The notes under the pieces are model-generated. The model made no database searches. It was given only the letters and a program-made list of their open reading frames with translations, and had not been told where the DNA came from. Made by a program: the position numbers and the translations under genes. Shown here one piece after another: positions 43,819 through 52,496 of a DNA stretch of 64,000 nucleotides (positions are counted from its first letter, which is position 1; each line of letters opens with the position of its first letter). Source of the DNA: Streptomyces nigrescens (GTDB taxonomy: Bacteria > Actinomycetota > Actinomycetes > Streptomycetales > Streptomycetaceae); contig AP026073.1 of NCBI GenBank assembly GCA_024349765.1, positions 3,286,001 through 3,350,000 on the forward strand, written 5' to 3'.

Positions 43819-44595
43819 TCAACCGGCGGCGCGCAGCCCCGCGTTGCGCGGCGCGCCGAGATCCCGCGACAGGCTGCGGGCGACCTCGCGGACCGCGATC
43901 GCACACTCCTGGCGAGCGGTTTCGGCCAAGATTCGCTCGACCGGTCCCACCAGGCCGAGCCCACCCACCACCTCGCCGCTGCGGTCGAACACCGGCGCCG
44001 CGATACCCCCGTCGCCGAGCGTCAACTCGCCTTCCTCCAGGGCGTATCCGGTCTCCCTGGCGCGGTCCAGCTGGGTCGCCAGCCAGCCCGGGTCGTCGAT
44101 GCTGGCCCCGGTGACCCGGGCCAGCTCGCCCGCGAGCAGCTCGCCGCGCCGCTCGGCCGGCAGGAACGCCGCGATCGCCTTCCCGATGGCGCAGGCGTTC
44201 CAGGGCAGGCTGGCCCCGGTCTCCAGCACCTGCACCGACCCGCCGGGCCGGAACGCATGGTGGATGACCAGAACCTGACTGCCCGTCAAAATGCCCACCC
44301 AGACGGCCGCACCGGCCTGGTTGGCCAGCAGGTCCGCCCAGGTCACGGCGCGGGTGCGGAGCTCGTGCGAGTCCAGATAGGCGTTGCCGAGGGTCACCAG
44401 GCCCGGGCCCAGCCGGTACTTACCGGTCTCCCGGTCCTGGACGACCATGCCCTCCGATTCCAGCGTGCGCAGCAGGGCGTGGACGGTCGGCTTCGCCACC
44501 CCGATGCGGTCGGCCAGCTCGGTGACGCCCAGGCGCGGCGTCGCCGTGGCGAGCTCCCGGAGCACGTGGATCGCCCTGTGCACAGCCTGGACCAT
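43819..44595 (-). CDS. IclR-family transcriptional regulator (GylR-like)
   Basis: 258 aa: N-terminal winged helix (AIHVLRELATATPRLGVTELADRIGVAKPTVHALLRTLESEGMV, residues ~8-52) and C-terminal effector-binding domain with GASLPWNACAIGKAIAAFLPAE and FDRSGEVVGGLGLVGP, the IclR hallmark. Same family as Streptomyces GylR, the glycerol regulator, consistent with a dihydroxyacetone/glycerol kinase locus. A palindrome 13 bases upstream of its ATG suggests autoregulation and control of the divergent dhaM; the second palindrome puts dhaL, and maybe the Hpg operon, in the same regulon. Confidence 0.92.
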   Translation of the reverse strand: MVQAVHRAIHVLRELATATPRLGVTELADRIGVAKPTVHALLRTLESEGMVVQDRETGKYRLGPGLVTLGNAYLDSHELRTRAVTWADLLANQAGAAVWVGILTGSQVLVIHHAFRPGGSVQVLETGASLPWNACAIGKAIAAFLPAERRGELLAGELARVTGASIDDPGWLATQLDRARETGYALEEGELTLGDGGIAAPVFDRSGEVVGGLGLVGPVERILAETARQECAIAVREVARSLSRDLGAPRNAGLRAAG

Positions 44596-44607
44596 CGATC
44601 AACTCCT

Positions 44608-44624
44608 GTTCGGTATTGCTGAAC
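44608..44624. promoter_or_regulatory. IclR-type operator copy 2, with dhaM promoter
   Basis: GTTCGGTATTGCTGAAC, the same palindrome as upstream of dhaL with two mismatches, in the 57-base iclR-dhaM region. A promoter for dhaM (TTGCTG 44616-44621, 17-base spacer, TAGAGT 44639-44644) overlaps its right half, so binding should repress dhaM; the short distance to the ATG at 44653 implies a near-leaderless mRNA. Confidence 0.75.
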
Positions 44625-44652
44625 GGCGTTCCGGCCACTAGAGTCCTCGTTC

Positions 44653-45048
44653 ATGACACCGCTGGTTGGCATCGTACTTGTGTCGCACCGTGCGGAGATC
44701 GCCTTCGGCGTACGGACCCTCGTCGAGCAGATGGCCGGCCCCGGAGTCGTCGTCGCCCCGGCCGGCGGCACCGATGACGGCCGTACGGGCACGAGTTACC
44801 CGCGTATCCTGCGCGCGCTGCGCACCGCCGCCACCAGCGAGGCCGGCGCGGTGGTCCTGCCCGACCTGGGCAGCTCGGTCCTCGCCACCCGGCTCGTGCT
44901 GACCGACCACCCCGGCATCCACGCCGTCCTGGCCGACGCCCCCTTCCTCGAAGGAGCCGTGGCGGCCGCCGTCACCGCGGCGAGCGGCGCCGCCCTCCCC
45001 ACCGTTCTCAAAGCGGCCGAAGAGGCCCGCCACACCTCCAAGTTCTGA
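44653..45048 (+). CDS. dhaM: Dihydroxyacetone kinase phosphotransfer subunit DhaM
   Basis: 131 aa EIIA(Man)-like domain. The phospho-accepting His12 is in VGIVLVSHRAEIAFG (usual form VSHS.E.A.G), and LPDLGSS is the second family signature. It carries phosphate from HPr to ADP bound on DhaL. Only the EIIA-like domain is present, as is usual in actinobacteria (no fused HPr or EI part). Its genes dhaL and dhaM are split on opposite strands around the regulator, and dhaK is absent here. Confidence 0.9.
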   Translation: MTPLVGIVLVSHRAEIAFGVRTLVEQMAGPGVVVAPAGGTDDGRTGTSYPRILRALRTAATSEAGAVVLPDLGSSVLATRLVLTDHPGIHAVLADAPFLEGAVAAAVTAASGAALPTVLKAAEEARHTSKF

Positions 45049-45069
45049 CCGGATCCGACCGGTCGCGGC

Positions 45070-46890
45070 TCATCCCCGGAAGCCGCGGACGAGGAGTTCG
45101 GTGTTGCGGTCCGCCGGCCGGCCCGCCATCTCCTCCAGCACCCCGCCCGCCATGCCGTCGGCCAGCCCCGGGGCGTTGTACGACAGCTCGCGGTACAGGG
45201 ACGCGAGCCCGACCGCGGACAGATCGCCGAGGTCGGCCCGGTGCGGCGCGGCGGACTCGATGAGCGTGGTGAACAGCGACACCGTCCCGTCGTGGTTGTC
45301 GACCAGCTCCAGCAGCCGGGCGTGCTGCGGATAGTCCACGTGCGAGGCGGTGTTGACCTCCCAGAAGGACCGGGCCGGCGTCGGGTGGGGATGCGGGGTG
45401 ATGCGGTTGACGTGGCTGTGCCCGTTGATCCACGCCACCACGTTCGGGAACCGGTTCAGCAGCGCGATGACCTCGGCCCCGTCGTGCCGCGGCGCGTCCG
45501 TGCGGGCCGCGTCCGGTCGCCGGGTCATGCTCGGACTGTGGTGGTGGCTGAAAACCAGAACGTGGGCGTCCGCCGCGCCCGGGTTGCGCACCGGGCGGCC
45601 GTCCGCGTCGAAGTATCGGGAACTGTGCGCCGCCAACGTCCGCTCCAGCCAGCCGAGTTGCTCACTGTCCAGGGACCCCTCGAAGTGGCCGCTGCGGTAC
45701 GTCGTGTCGAGGCTGATGCCGAGCACGTTCTCGGCGACCGGGAACGTGTAGTACATGCGCTCGCCGTCGAGGTGGTTCTCGGTGTAGCCGTGCCCGGCCG
45801 GCCCCGCCCCGGCGTGGACCGGATCCAGATGCGCGCGCAGATACGCCCGCGGGGTCACCATCCGCCGCCGCTCATCGGCCACCACACTGCGCGCCCCGGC
45901 GGAATTGCGCTGCAGAACTTCCTTCAGCACCGCGCTCTTGGGATCGTCACCGGTGTTGAGCACCCGGGCCAGTGCGGCCACATCGGCGTCCGGGACGGAA
46001 AAGATTTTGCGGCCCCCGGCGATGTAGTCGCACAGCCAGGGGTCGGCCGGATTCAGGCACCCGCCCGGCAGGTCGTCGTGGTTGCCCGGCGTCGAATACC
46101 AGGGAATGCGCAGCCCGGGGCTGGTCACCGGGCGGATCGCGGCGTCGAGGAATCCGGGGATCTCCGGAAGCCCGCGCCGCTTGTCCTGGTCGCGCAGGCC
46201 GGCGTCCGGATGCCAGTAGAGCGGGAGCCCGGAATTCTGGACGCCCTCGTACGACGTCGGGGCACCGGTATTCGGCGTGATGCGGCCCCCGCTCATCAGC
46301 GTGAGGAACCACTCCAGCTCCACCGTCTCGTGATTGTCGATGTTGTCGCCGGTGGACATCGCGAAGGCCGGCGCCCGCCCGGTGTGCGGTCCGCCGCGAA
46401 TCGCGTTGACCTGTTCCACCAGCGAGACCGCACCGGCCACCGACAGCGCCTCCTGCACCCGCCAGGACCCCGGCGATCCGGCGCGCAGGAACTCGGTGCG
46501 CAGCGGGCTCTGGACGTCGGCCACGTGCAGATCGGTGAGCTGGACGAAGCAGGCCAGCGGGGTCCGCCGGTCCTGCCGCCGGGGCCCGGCCGAGGCCAGC
46601 TCGTCCCGTACGACCAGGGGCCAGCCCGGCCCGGAGGCCAGACGCCGGTAGCCGCTCGTGCCGGTGAGCCGGGCGGTGGTCTCCAGAGTCGTGACGCCGT
46701 ACGGCGCCGGGCGACCGGATGCGGGGCGGGCCGGCGACGGCACCGAGCCGGTCCGCGCGGGTCCGGGATCCGCGGCCGCGCTGCTCCGGCGCTGGCCGGG
46801 CAGTGCCCATGCGGCGCCGGCCCCGGCGACGGCGGCACCGGAGGAGAGAAGGAATCGACGACGGTTGGTGGGGGTGTGCAAACCGGCCAT
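45070..46890 (-). CDS. Tat-exported metallophosphoesterase
   Basis: 606 aa. Tat signal NRRRFLLSSGAAVAGAGAAWAL at the N-terminus. Calcineurin-like di-metal core: QLTDLHVADVQ (D, H), STGDNIDNHE (GDN...), STPGNHDD (GNHD), and the later HHHSPS and NGHSHVN motifs (GH-x-H). All metal-binding motifs are intact. This large branch (TIGR03767-like) hydrolyses phosphoesters outside the membrane; substrate unknown. ATG at 46890 with a GGAGG-like run upstream; convergent with dhaM. Confidence 0.9.
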   Translation of the reverse strand: MAGLHTPTNRRRFLLSSGAAVAGAGAAWALPGQRRSSAAADPGPARTGSVPSPARPASGRPAPYGVTTLETTARLTGTSGYRRLASGPGWPLVVRDELASAGPRRQDRRTPLACFVQLTDLHVADVQSPLRTEFLRAGSPGSWRVQEALSVAGAVSLVEQVNAIRGGPHTGRAPAFAMSTGDNIDNHETVELEWFLTLMSGGRITPNTGAPTSYEGVQNSGLPLYWHPDAGLRDQDKRRGLPEIPGFLDAAIRPVTSPGLRIPWYSTPGNHDDLPGGCLNPADPWLCDYIAGGRKIFSVPDADVAALARVLNTGDDPKSAVLKEVLQRNSAGARSVVADERRRMVTPRAYLRAHLDPVHAGAGPAGHGYTENHLDGERMYYTFPVAENVLGISLDTTYRSGHFEGSLDSEQLGWLERTLAAHSSRYFDADGRPVRNPGAADAHVLVFSHHHSPSMTRRPDAARTDAPRHDGAEVIALLNRFPNVVAWINGHSHVNRITPHPHPTPARSFWEVNTASHVDYPQHARLLELVDNHDGTVSLFTTLIESAAPHRADLGDLSAVGLASLYRELSYNAPGLADGMAGGVLEEMAGRPADRNTELLVRGFRG

Positions 46891-47041
46891 GGGGCCCTCC
46901 GTAGACGGCGGCCGGAATGGCGGGCCACCGCGGTGTCACCAAACGGAATATCTCGTTCTGAAGAGTGCGCGGGATGCGTGGCCGGAAGTTGAACGGGCCC
47001 GGAACGCGGAACACCCATCGCCCGTCGATTCGGAGACGCAA

Positions 47042-47089
47042 AAATACCCCGCGACGAATTGACGTCCGGGGTATTTCTCTGCGTATATT
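47042..47089 (+). promoter_or_regulatory. Promoter with inverted repeat before helD
   Basis: TTGACG at 47059-47064 and TATATT at 47084-47089 (19-base spacer) form a promoter. A perfect 9-bp inverted repeat AAATACCCC (47042-47050) / GGGGTATTT (47068-47076) flanks the -35, the right arm lying in the spacer; it could be an operator or a terminator-like hairpin for the upstream side. Confidence 0.55.
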
Positions 47090-47164
47090 GGGGGCTTCTG
47101 TGTCTTGATTGCGCAAGAACACTACCCAACGTTCCAAAGCAAACTGTACTTGAGCGGAGTCGAA

Positions 47165-49420
47165 TTGTCAAACGAGGAATTGCGGCAGGAGCAGGAATTC
47201 ATCGACCTGCTCTACGAACGCCTCGCGGAAATGCGGGCCGAAGCGGCGACCGCGGTACGAAAGGCCCTGGCGCTCGCGGGGAACAACGCCCAGGCGCGCC
47301 TGGAGCGCGATGTCGCGGTGGCCGAGCAGTCCGGCGTACTGGCCGCCGTCGACGCGGGGGAGTCCGGGCTCTGCTTCGGCCGGCTGGCCTTCCGCGACGG
47401 CCGCGACCACCACATCGGCCGGATCGGCATCCGCCGCGACGACGCCGACCACACCCCGCTCGTCCTCGACTGGCGCGCCGAGGTCGCCCGCCCCTTCTAC
47501 CTCGCCACCGGCCACACCCCCATGGGCCTGCGGCGCCGACGCCACATCACCACTGAGGGCCGCCGGGTCACCGCCCTGCACGACGAGATCCTCGACCTCG
47601 CCGACACCGTCCGCACCGGACACGAAGGCGCCGACGCGGACGCCGTGCTGCTCGCCGCGCTGGACACCGCGCGCACCGGCCGGATGCACGAGATCGTGCA
47701 GACCATCCAGGCCGACCAGGACCGCATCATCCGCGCGCCGCACCACGGCGTTCTCGTCGTCGAGGGCGGTCCCGGCACCGGCAAGACCGTCGTCGCCCTG
47801 CACCGCGCGGCCTATCTGCTCTACGCCCACCGGGAACAGCTCGCCCGCCGCGCCGTGCTGATCGTCGGTCCCAACCCCGCCTTCCTCAGTTACATCGGCG
47901 AGGTGCTGCCCGCGCTCGGCGAGACCGGCGTGCTGCTGGCCACCCCCGCGGAACTCTTCCCGGGCGTGACCGCGACCGGAACCGACACGCCCCGGGCCGC
48001 CGAGGTCAAGGGCGCCTCTGCCATGGCCGAGGCGCTCGCGCGGTTCGTCCAGGACCGGCAGACCCTGCCCGACCCGGAGATCGTCATCGAGCACGACGAC
48101 GGCGAACTGCGCCTGGACGCACAGATGGCGATGGAGGCCCGGCGCCGGGCCCGCGAGACCCGGCTGCCGCACAACCTCGCCCGCCCGCACTTCGCGTTCC
48201 GCATCATCGACGCCCTCACCGCCCAACTGACCGACCGGCTCGGCACCGACCCCTACGGCGGCCCCAACCTGCTCGGCGCCGACGACATCGCCCAGCTCGG
48301 CAAGGCCATCGCCACCAGCCGCGAAGTGCACCGCGCCATCGAGGAGTTGTGGCCCGCCCTGACCCCCCAGCAGCTGGTCGCGGACTTCCTCGCCGAGCCC
48401 GTCCACCTCCCGGAGGCGGACGCCGAGGCGATCCGGCGGACCGGCGGCGAGTGGACGCCCGCGGACGTCCCGCTGCTCGACGAGGCGGCCGAACTCCTCG
48501 GCGAGGACGACTCGGCGGCCCGCGCGGCCGCCGAGGCCGAGCGCCTGGAACAGATCGAATACGCCCAGGGCGTGCTCGACCTGTCCTACGGCTCCCGCAC
48601 CCAGGAGTTCGAGGACCGCGACGACGAGGACTCGGAGGTGCTCGGCGCGCACGACCTGGTCGACGCGGAACTGCTCGCCGAGCGGCACGAGGAGGCCGAC
48701 CACCGCAGCGCCGCCGAACGCGCCGCGGCCGACCGCACCTGGGCCTTCGGCCACATCATCGTCGACGAGGCACAGGAACTCTCCGCGATGGCCTGGCGGC
48801 TGCTGATGCGCCGCTGCCCGACCCGCTCGATGACCCTGGTCGGCGACCCGGCCCAGACCGCGGAACCGGGCGGCTGCGGCGCCTGGGAGACGATCCTCGC
48901 CCCGTACGTCGGCGACCGCTGGCACCACGCCCGGCTCGGCGTCAACTACCGTACGCCGACCGAGATCATGCAGGTCGCGGCGCACGTGCCGCGGTCCCTG
49001 GACCCGGGCTTCGCACCGCCCCGCTCGATCCGTTCCACCGGCGTACGACCCTGGGCGCGGCGCGCCGGCGACCTCGCGGGCGCGGTGGCCGAGGCCGTCG
49101 CACAGGAGAGCCGGGAGGACGGCCGACTCGCGGTGATCGCCCCGCGCTCCCGGCACGCGGACCTGCTGCCGCTGCTCCCGTCCGCGTCCGCCGGACCGGC
49201 CCCGGACCTGACCCGCCCGGTGGTGCTGATCGATCCGCGGCAGGCCAAGGGCCTGGAGTTCGACACCGTCCTGGTGGTGGAGCCGCAGGAGCTGGGGACC
49301 AGCGATCTGTACGTCGCACTCACCCGGGCGACCCAGCGGCTGGGCGTGCTCCACACCGGGCCGCTGCCGGCCGGGCTCGCGGCGGCGCTGCCGGCGGAGG
49401 CCACCGCGGCCGACCGGTGA
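47165..49420 (+). CDS. helD: HelD-like RNA polymerase recycling ATPase
   Basis: UvrD/Rep-type superfamily-1 ATPase, 751 aa. Coiled N-terminus LRQEQEFIDLLYERLAEMRAEA (the part that enters the RNA polymerase secondary channel), Walker A VVEGGPGTGKTVVALHRAAYLLY near residue 200, Walker B-like HIIVDEAQELSAMAW near 530, and later NYRTPTEI and AKGLEFDTVLVVEP (motifs IV-VI). This matches HelD, which frees stalled RNA polymerase and in Streptomyces and mycobacteria can protect it from rifamycins. TTG at 47165 with GGAG five bases upstream is preferred over an upstream GTG-like start at 47105. Confidence 0.9.
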   Translation: MSNEELRQEQEFIDLLYERLAEMRAEAATAVRKALALAGNNAQARLERDVAVAEQSGVLAAVDAGESGLCFGRLAFRDGRDHHIGRIGIRRDDADHTPLVLDWRAEVARPFYLATGHTPMGLRRRRHITTEGRRVTALHDEILDLADTVRTGHEGADADAVLLAALDTARTGRMHEIVQTIQADQDRIIRAPHHGVLVVEGGPGTGKTVVALHRAAYLLYAHREQLARRAVLIVGPNPAFLSYIGEVLPALGETGVLLATPAELFPGVTATGTDTPRAAEVKGASAMAEALARFVQDRQTLPDPEIVIEHDDGELRLDAQMAMEARRRARETRLPHNLARPHFAFRIIDALTAQLTDRLGTDPYGGPNLLGADDIAQLGKAIATSREVHRAIEELWPALTPQQLVADFLAEPVHLPEADAEAIRRTGGEWTPADVPLLDEAAELLGEDDSAARAAAEAERLEQIEYAQGVLDLSYGSRTQEFEDRDDEDSEVLGAHDLVDAELLAERHEEADHRSAAERAAADRTWAFGHIIVDEAQELSAMAWRLLMRRCPTRSMTLVGDPAQTAEPGGCGAWETILAPYVGDRWHHARLGVNYRTPTEIMQVAAHVPRSLDPGFAPPRSIRSTGVRPWARRAGDLAGAVAEAVAQESREDGRLAVIAPRSRHADLLPLLPSASAGPAPDLTRPVVLIDPRQAKGLEFDTVLVVEPQELGTSDLYVALTRATQRLGVLHTGPLPAGLAAALPAEATAADR

Positions 49421-49640
49421 CGCCCGGCGCGGGCGGCGTGGGACGGGGGAGCGGCGGCGGCATGCCCGCGCCGGTCCGCCGCCCCACGCCGTCCCCGCGC
49501 GCCGGTGATGCCCCGTCAGGCCGGTGGACCGGGGCATGAACGCGCCCGCCTCCGGCCAGGCACTCCGCGCCCCTCGCGCACCGCCCGGCGAGCGGGCCGT
49601 TCGAGGTCACGGTCCCGTTCCGCAGAGGGGGAGTTTCGGC

Positions 49641-50195
49641 ATGCCCGGAGCGCACGGCAAGCGTCCGCACCACGCCCGGCGGGGGAGGCGTCCGCGCCAC
49701 GCCCCGGCCCTTGTGCTCGCCGCCACGGTCGTCGCCCTGCCGGCCGGCCCGGCGGCCCTGGCCGCGCCGGCCCCCGTTGCTGTCGAGCGCCCGTCCGCCG
49801 GGTCCGTACGGCAGGCCGTCGACCAGGTCATCCGGCTGGTGAACGGGGAGCGGGCGGCGCACGGCTGTCCGCGGGTGCGGTGGAACGCGGCGCTGCAGCG
49901 GGCGGCACAGCGCCATGCGGACGACATGGCCGCCCGCCGGTTCTTCGGCCACACCAATCCGGACGGTGCCGATCCGGGAGCCCGGATCACCGCGGCCGGC
50001 TACTCCTGGTCCGCGTACGGCGAGAACATCGCGGTGGGCCGGCCGACGCCGGCCGCCGTCATGAAGGACTGGATGAACAGCTCCGGCCACCGCCGCACCA
50101 TCCTCCAGTGCGACCTGAAGGACATCGGCGTCGGCATCCGGGAGGGCACCGGCGGGCCTTGGTGGACGCAGGACTTCGCCGCCCGTGGAGATTGA
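49641..50195 (+). CDS. Secreted CAP-domain (SCP/PR-1) protein
   Basis: 184 aa. Export signal in the first ~45 residues (basic HGKRPHHARRGRRPRH, then hydrophobic ALVLAATVVALPAG). CAP domain: AQRHADDMAARRFFGHTNPDG, GYSWSAYGENIAVG, then SSGHRRTIL and PWWTQDF. Cys residues (HGCP, LQCD) may pair. ATG with GGGGGAG seven bases upstream. CAP proteins of bacteria are secreted and of unsettled function (possible protease- or lipid-related). The 3' end overlaps, tail to tail, the gene on the other strand. Confidence 0.88.
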   Translation: MPGAHGKRPHHARRGRRPRHAPALVLAATVVALPAGPAALAAPAPVAVERPSAGSVRQAVDQVIRLVNGERAAHGCPRVRWNAALQRAAQRHADDMAARRFFGHTNPDGADPGARITAAGYSWSAYGENIAVGRPTPAAVMKDWMNSSGHRRTILQCDLKDIGVGIREGTGGPWWTQDFAARGD

Positions 50196-50874
50196 GCGCG
50201 GTGCGGAGGTCGGCGGTCCGGTCGAGCGAGGCGGTGACCCGGACGTCCAGCAGCCGGGTACCGCGGGTGAACGCCTTCGTCGCGAGGGCCTTGTTGAGCC
50301 GCTCGGCGGCGGACGCGGACAGGGTGACCGGGGCCTTGAGGCGCAGCACCCGGGTCCTGGTGTCCAGCGCGGACCTGAGATCGGCGCGGGGGAAGCTGCC
50401 CAGCGTGATCCGGGTGCCGCGGCCGGTGCCGGCGCTGAGCGTGCCCTGGCCGAGCTCGGCGGTGAAGCGGGTGAGCCGGACGGTCTTGTGGGCCTTGGCG
50501 TGCACGAGGGCCAGTCCGGCGGCGCCGAACCGCAGTTCGCCGCCGGCCTTGCCGCCGCTGTTGGTGACCGCACCTCCCGAGAGGCGCAGGCTCAGCGTGC
50601 GGCTGCCGTCGTGTGCGGTGTGCGGGCCGAGTGCCCCCTTGGTGCCGAGGGCCTTGGGGACCACACCGCGGGCGGCGAGCCGGGCGAGCAGGGCGGCCGG
50701 GACACGGAAGCGGGCGGTGCCCCGTTCGACGGGAACCTCGGTGCTGCCGGCGGGCTGCCCGGCGGTGGTCCGGATGCCGGGCGGGGGCGCGGTGCCCGGC
50801 GGGGGAGCGGCGCCGACGAGTGCGGTGGTCGCGAGCGCGAGAGCGGCGGCGGTGGCGAGACGGCGAGCGTGCAT
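50059..50874 (-). CDS. Secreted hypothetical protein of a Streptomyces adhesion-like family
   Basis: 271 aa. Sec signal MHARRLATAAALALATTALVGA, ATG with AGGA upstream. The mature part has two similar beta-rich segments (FRVPAALLARLAARGVVPKA..., then VTLSASAAERLNKAL), a pattern seen in many exported Streptomyces proteins with HtaA-like cousins. The last ~40 residues are low-complexity Arg/Cys/Ser-rich and translate the antisense of the CAP gene end, so the original stop may have been near 50195 and was lost. Function unknown. Confidence 0.65.
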   Translation of the reverse strand: MHARRLATAAALALATTALVGAAPPPGTAPPPGIRTTAGQPAGSTEVPVERGTARFRVPAALLARLAARGVVPKALGTKGALGPHTAHDGSRTLSLRLSGGAVTNSGGKAGGELRFGAAGLALVHAKAHKTVRLTRFTAELGQGTLSAGTGRGTRITLGSFPRADLRSALDTRTRVLRLKAPVTLSASAAERLNKALATKAFTRGTRLLDVRVTASLDRTADLRTALNLHGRRSPASTKARRCPPGCRRRCPSGRTGGWCGGGRSCSSSPS

Positions 50875-50969
50875 GCAGGTCCTCGCTATGTCATGTGATG
50901 TACCGATCTGCCACATTACGTTCCCGCCGGGCGGCCGCGACTGAACGGCGCCGTCCGGCTGACGGCCGG

Positions 50970-52319
50970 TCAGTGCCGGCCGGCCGGAAGGGCCGCACCG
51001 TCCTCGGCCGCGGTGGCGGCGGACACGGTGAACTCCGGGTCCGGCTCCAGGAACCGGATCGCGACCGCGGTCAGGAGGTGCAGTCCGGCGAAGATCCAGA
51101 CGATCCCTTCGATCCCGAACGGTCCCAGGGCGAGCGCGACGACGGCCGGCCCGGCGAAGGTGCTGAGCCCCGCGCCGAGGTTGAGCGCGGACATCGCCTG
51201 CCCCTTGTGGCGCGGCGCCAGCGCCGGCACGAGCGCCGAGATCGGTACGTAGCCGGCCAGCGCGATGCCGTAGAGGGCGGCGGCCACCGCGGACGCGGCG
51301 AACGACGGGCCGGCCACCAGCGGGACGTAGTACAGCGCGAGGCAGGTCAGTGCGCAGGCCACGGCACCGAACCAGGTCATGGTGCGCTGCCAGCCGAGCC
51401 GGTCCCCGACGGCGCCGAAGAAGAGATTGGCGAAGATGTTCGCGGTGAACATCACGCTGAGCAGCCGCAGCCACTCCGAGGTGCTGAATCCGGCCGTCTC
51501 CGTGAAGAAGAACGGCATGCAGACCAGGAACCCGAACTGGGAACCGGTGCTGACGACGCGTACCGCGGCGCCGACGGCGACCCGCGGACGGCGCCGCATG
51601 ATCGAGACGCTGCCCGCCAGCGTCGCCAGCGGCCGTTCACCGGCCGGCGCGAGCCGGGACCATCCGGTGGGCTCGCGCACCAGCAGCAGGGCGAGCAGTC
51701 CGCCGAGCGTCACCAGTCCGAGCGCGAGCCAGAGTGTGCGGTACGAGCCGACCTGCGGGATCGTCACGCTGGCGAGCAGCGAACCGAGGGTCGGCAGGCC
51801 GCCGGTGAAGGCGAACCAGTACCAGCCGACCGCCGTGCCCAGCCGGTGCGGCGGGGTCGCCGCGGTCACCCACACCAGGAACCCGTAGGCGAACAAGGGG
51901 TAGCCGAAGCCGCGCAGCCCGTAGACGAGCAGCAGGAGCGGAAAGTTCATCGCCGGCAGCGCGACCGACAGCAGGAGCAGCTGGAAGACGAGCCAGATGG
52001 CGAACCCGGCGGTCATCACGCGCCGCGGCCCCCAGAGGTCGGACAGCGCTCCGGAGAGCCAGGCGCCGACGGCGACGGTGATGCCGTAGACGGCGATGAC
52101 GACCGCCGCATCGGCCTTGGCCAGGCCGTGGTCGGCCAGGTACTTCGAGAAGAACCCGGTCTCCACGCCGTCGCCGGTCATGAAGAGCAGCACGCCGACG
52201 AAACCCCAGGTGAGAGCCGGGGGTATGCCCAGTCGTACGAGGCGGGAGCGGGCGGCTGCCGGCTGGTGCGCACCGGCCGTGGTCCGGGCCGGGCTCGACG
52301 ACGGGGCGGGGCTGCTCAT
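50970..52319 (-). CDS. Polyol permease, MFS (RbtT/DalT-like)
   Basis: 449 aa, about twelve hydrophobic spans. The first loop motif SGALSDLWGPRRVMTAG and the D-x-x-x-x-G-R/K-x-R type conserved glycines match MFS; FGYPLFAYGFLVWVTAATPPHRLGTAVGWYW and GDGVETGFFSKYL are characteristic of the polyol permease group that imports ribitol, arabitol or similar sugar alcohols by proton symport. The divergent neighbour is a zinc polyol dehydrogenase and next a DeoR regulator, together a catabolic set. ATG at 52319; longer in-frame upstream extensions overlap the dehydrogenase and are rejected. Confidence 0.88.
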   Translation of the reverse strand: MSSPAPSSSPARTTAGAHQPAAARSRLVRLGIPPALTWGFVGVLLFMTGDGVETGFFSKYLADHGLAKADAAVVIAVYGITVAVGAWLSGALSDLWGPRRVMTAGFAIWLVFQLLLLSVALPAMNFPLLLLVYGLRGFGYPLFAYGFLVWVTAATPPHRLGTAVGWYWFAFTGGLPTLGSLLASVTIPQVGSYRTLWLALGLVTLGGLLALLLVREPTGWSRLAPAGERPLATLAGSVSIMRRRPRVAVGAAVRVVSTGSQFGFLVCMPFFFTETAGFSTSEWLRLLSVMFTANIFANLFFGAVGDRLGWQRTMTWFGAVACALTCLALYYVPLVAGPSFAASAVAAALYGIALAGYVPISALVPALAPRHKGQAMSALNLGAGLSTFAGPAVVALALGPFGIEGIVWIFAGLHLLTAVAIRFLEPDPEFTVSAATAAEDGAALPAGRH

Positions 52320-52496
52320 GGGCCCTCCAGGGCGGAGAAGGAAGGGGACGCGGGTTCCACCGCCGCGTCGGCGGAGCCGGAAGATGCCGCCGAACGGTGG
52401 ACCGGCCGCAAAGTCTTCTCGTATTTTGTGCGAAGTCAAGCCTGCTCTGCTAAAAAAGAGCGCACATCCTCGAAGACCCAGGGAGCCGTGCCCGCC
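52320..52496. promoter_or_regulatory. Divergent promoter region of the polyol catabolic set
   Basis: 177 bases with an unusually AT-rich centre (52415-52465). It holds TTGTGC followed by TAAAAA on the plus strand, TTGACT on the minus strand, and an imperfect inverted repeat GCTCT-gctaaa-AAGAGC, likely DeoR operator territory. Exact promoters not resolved. Confidence 0.45.

Noticed and set aside
47091-47097. GGGGCTT upstream of helD as a rifamycin-responsive element
   Set aside because: Only the left half of the known palindromic element is visible; the right half is not present, so it was not annotated.
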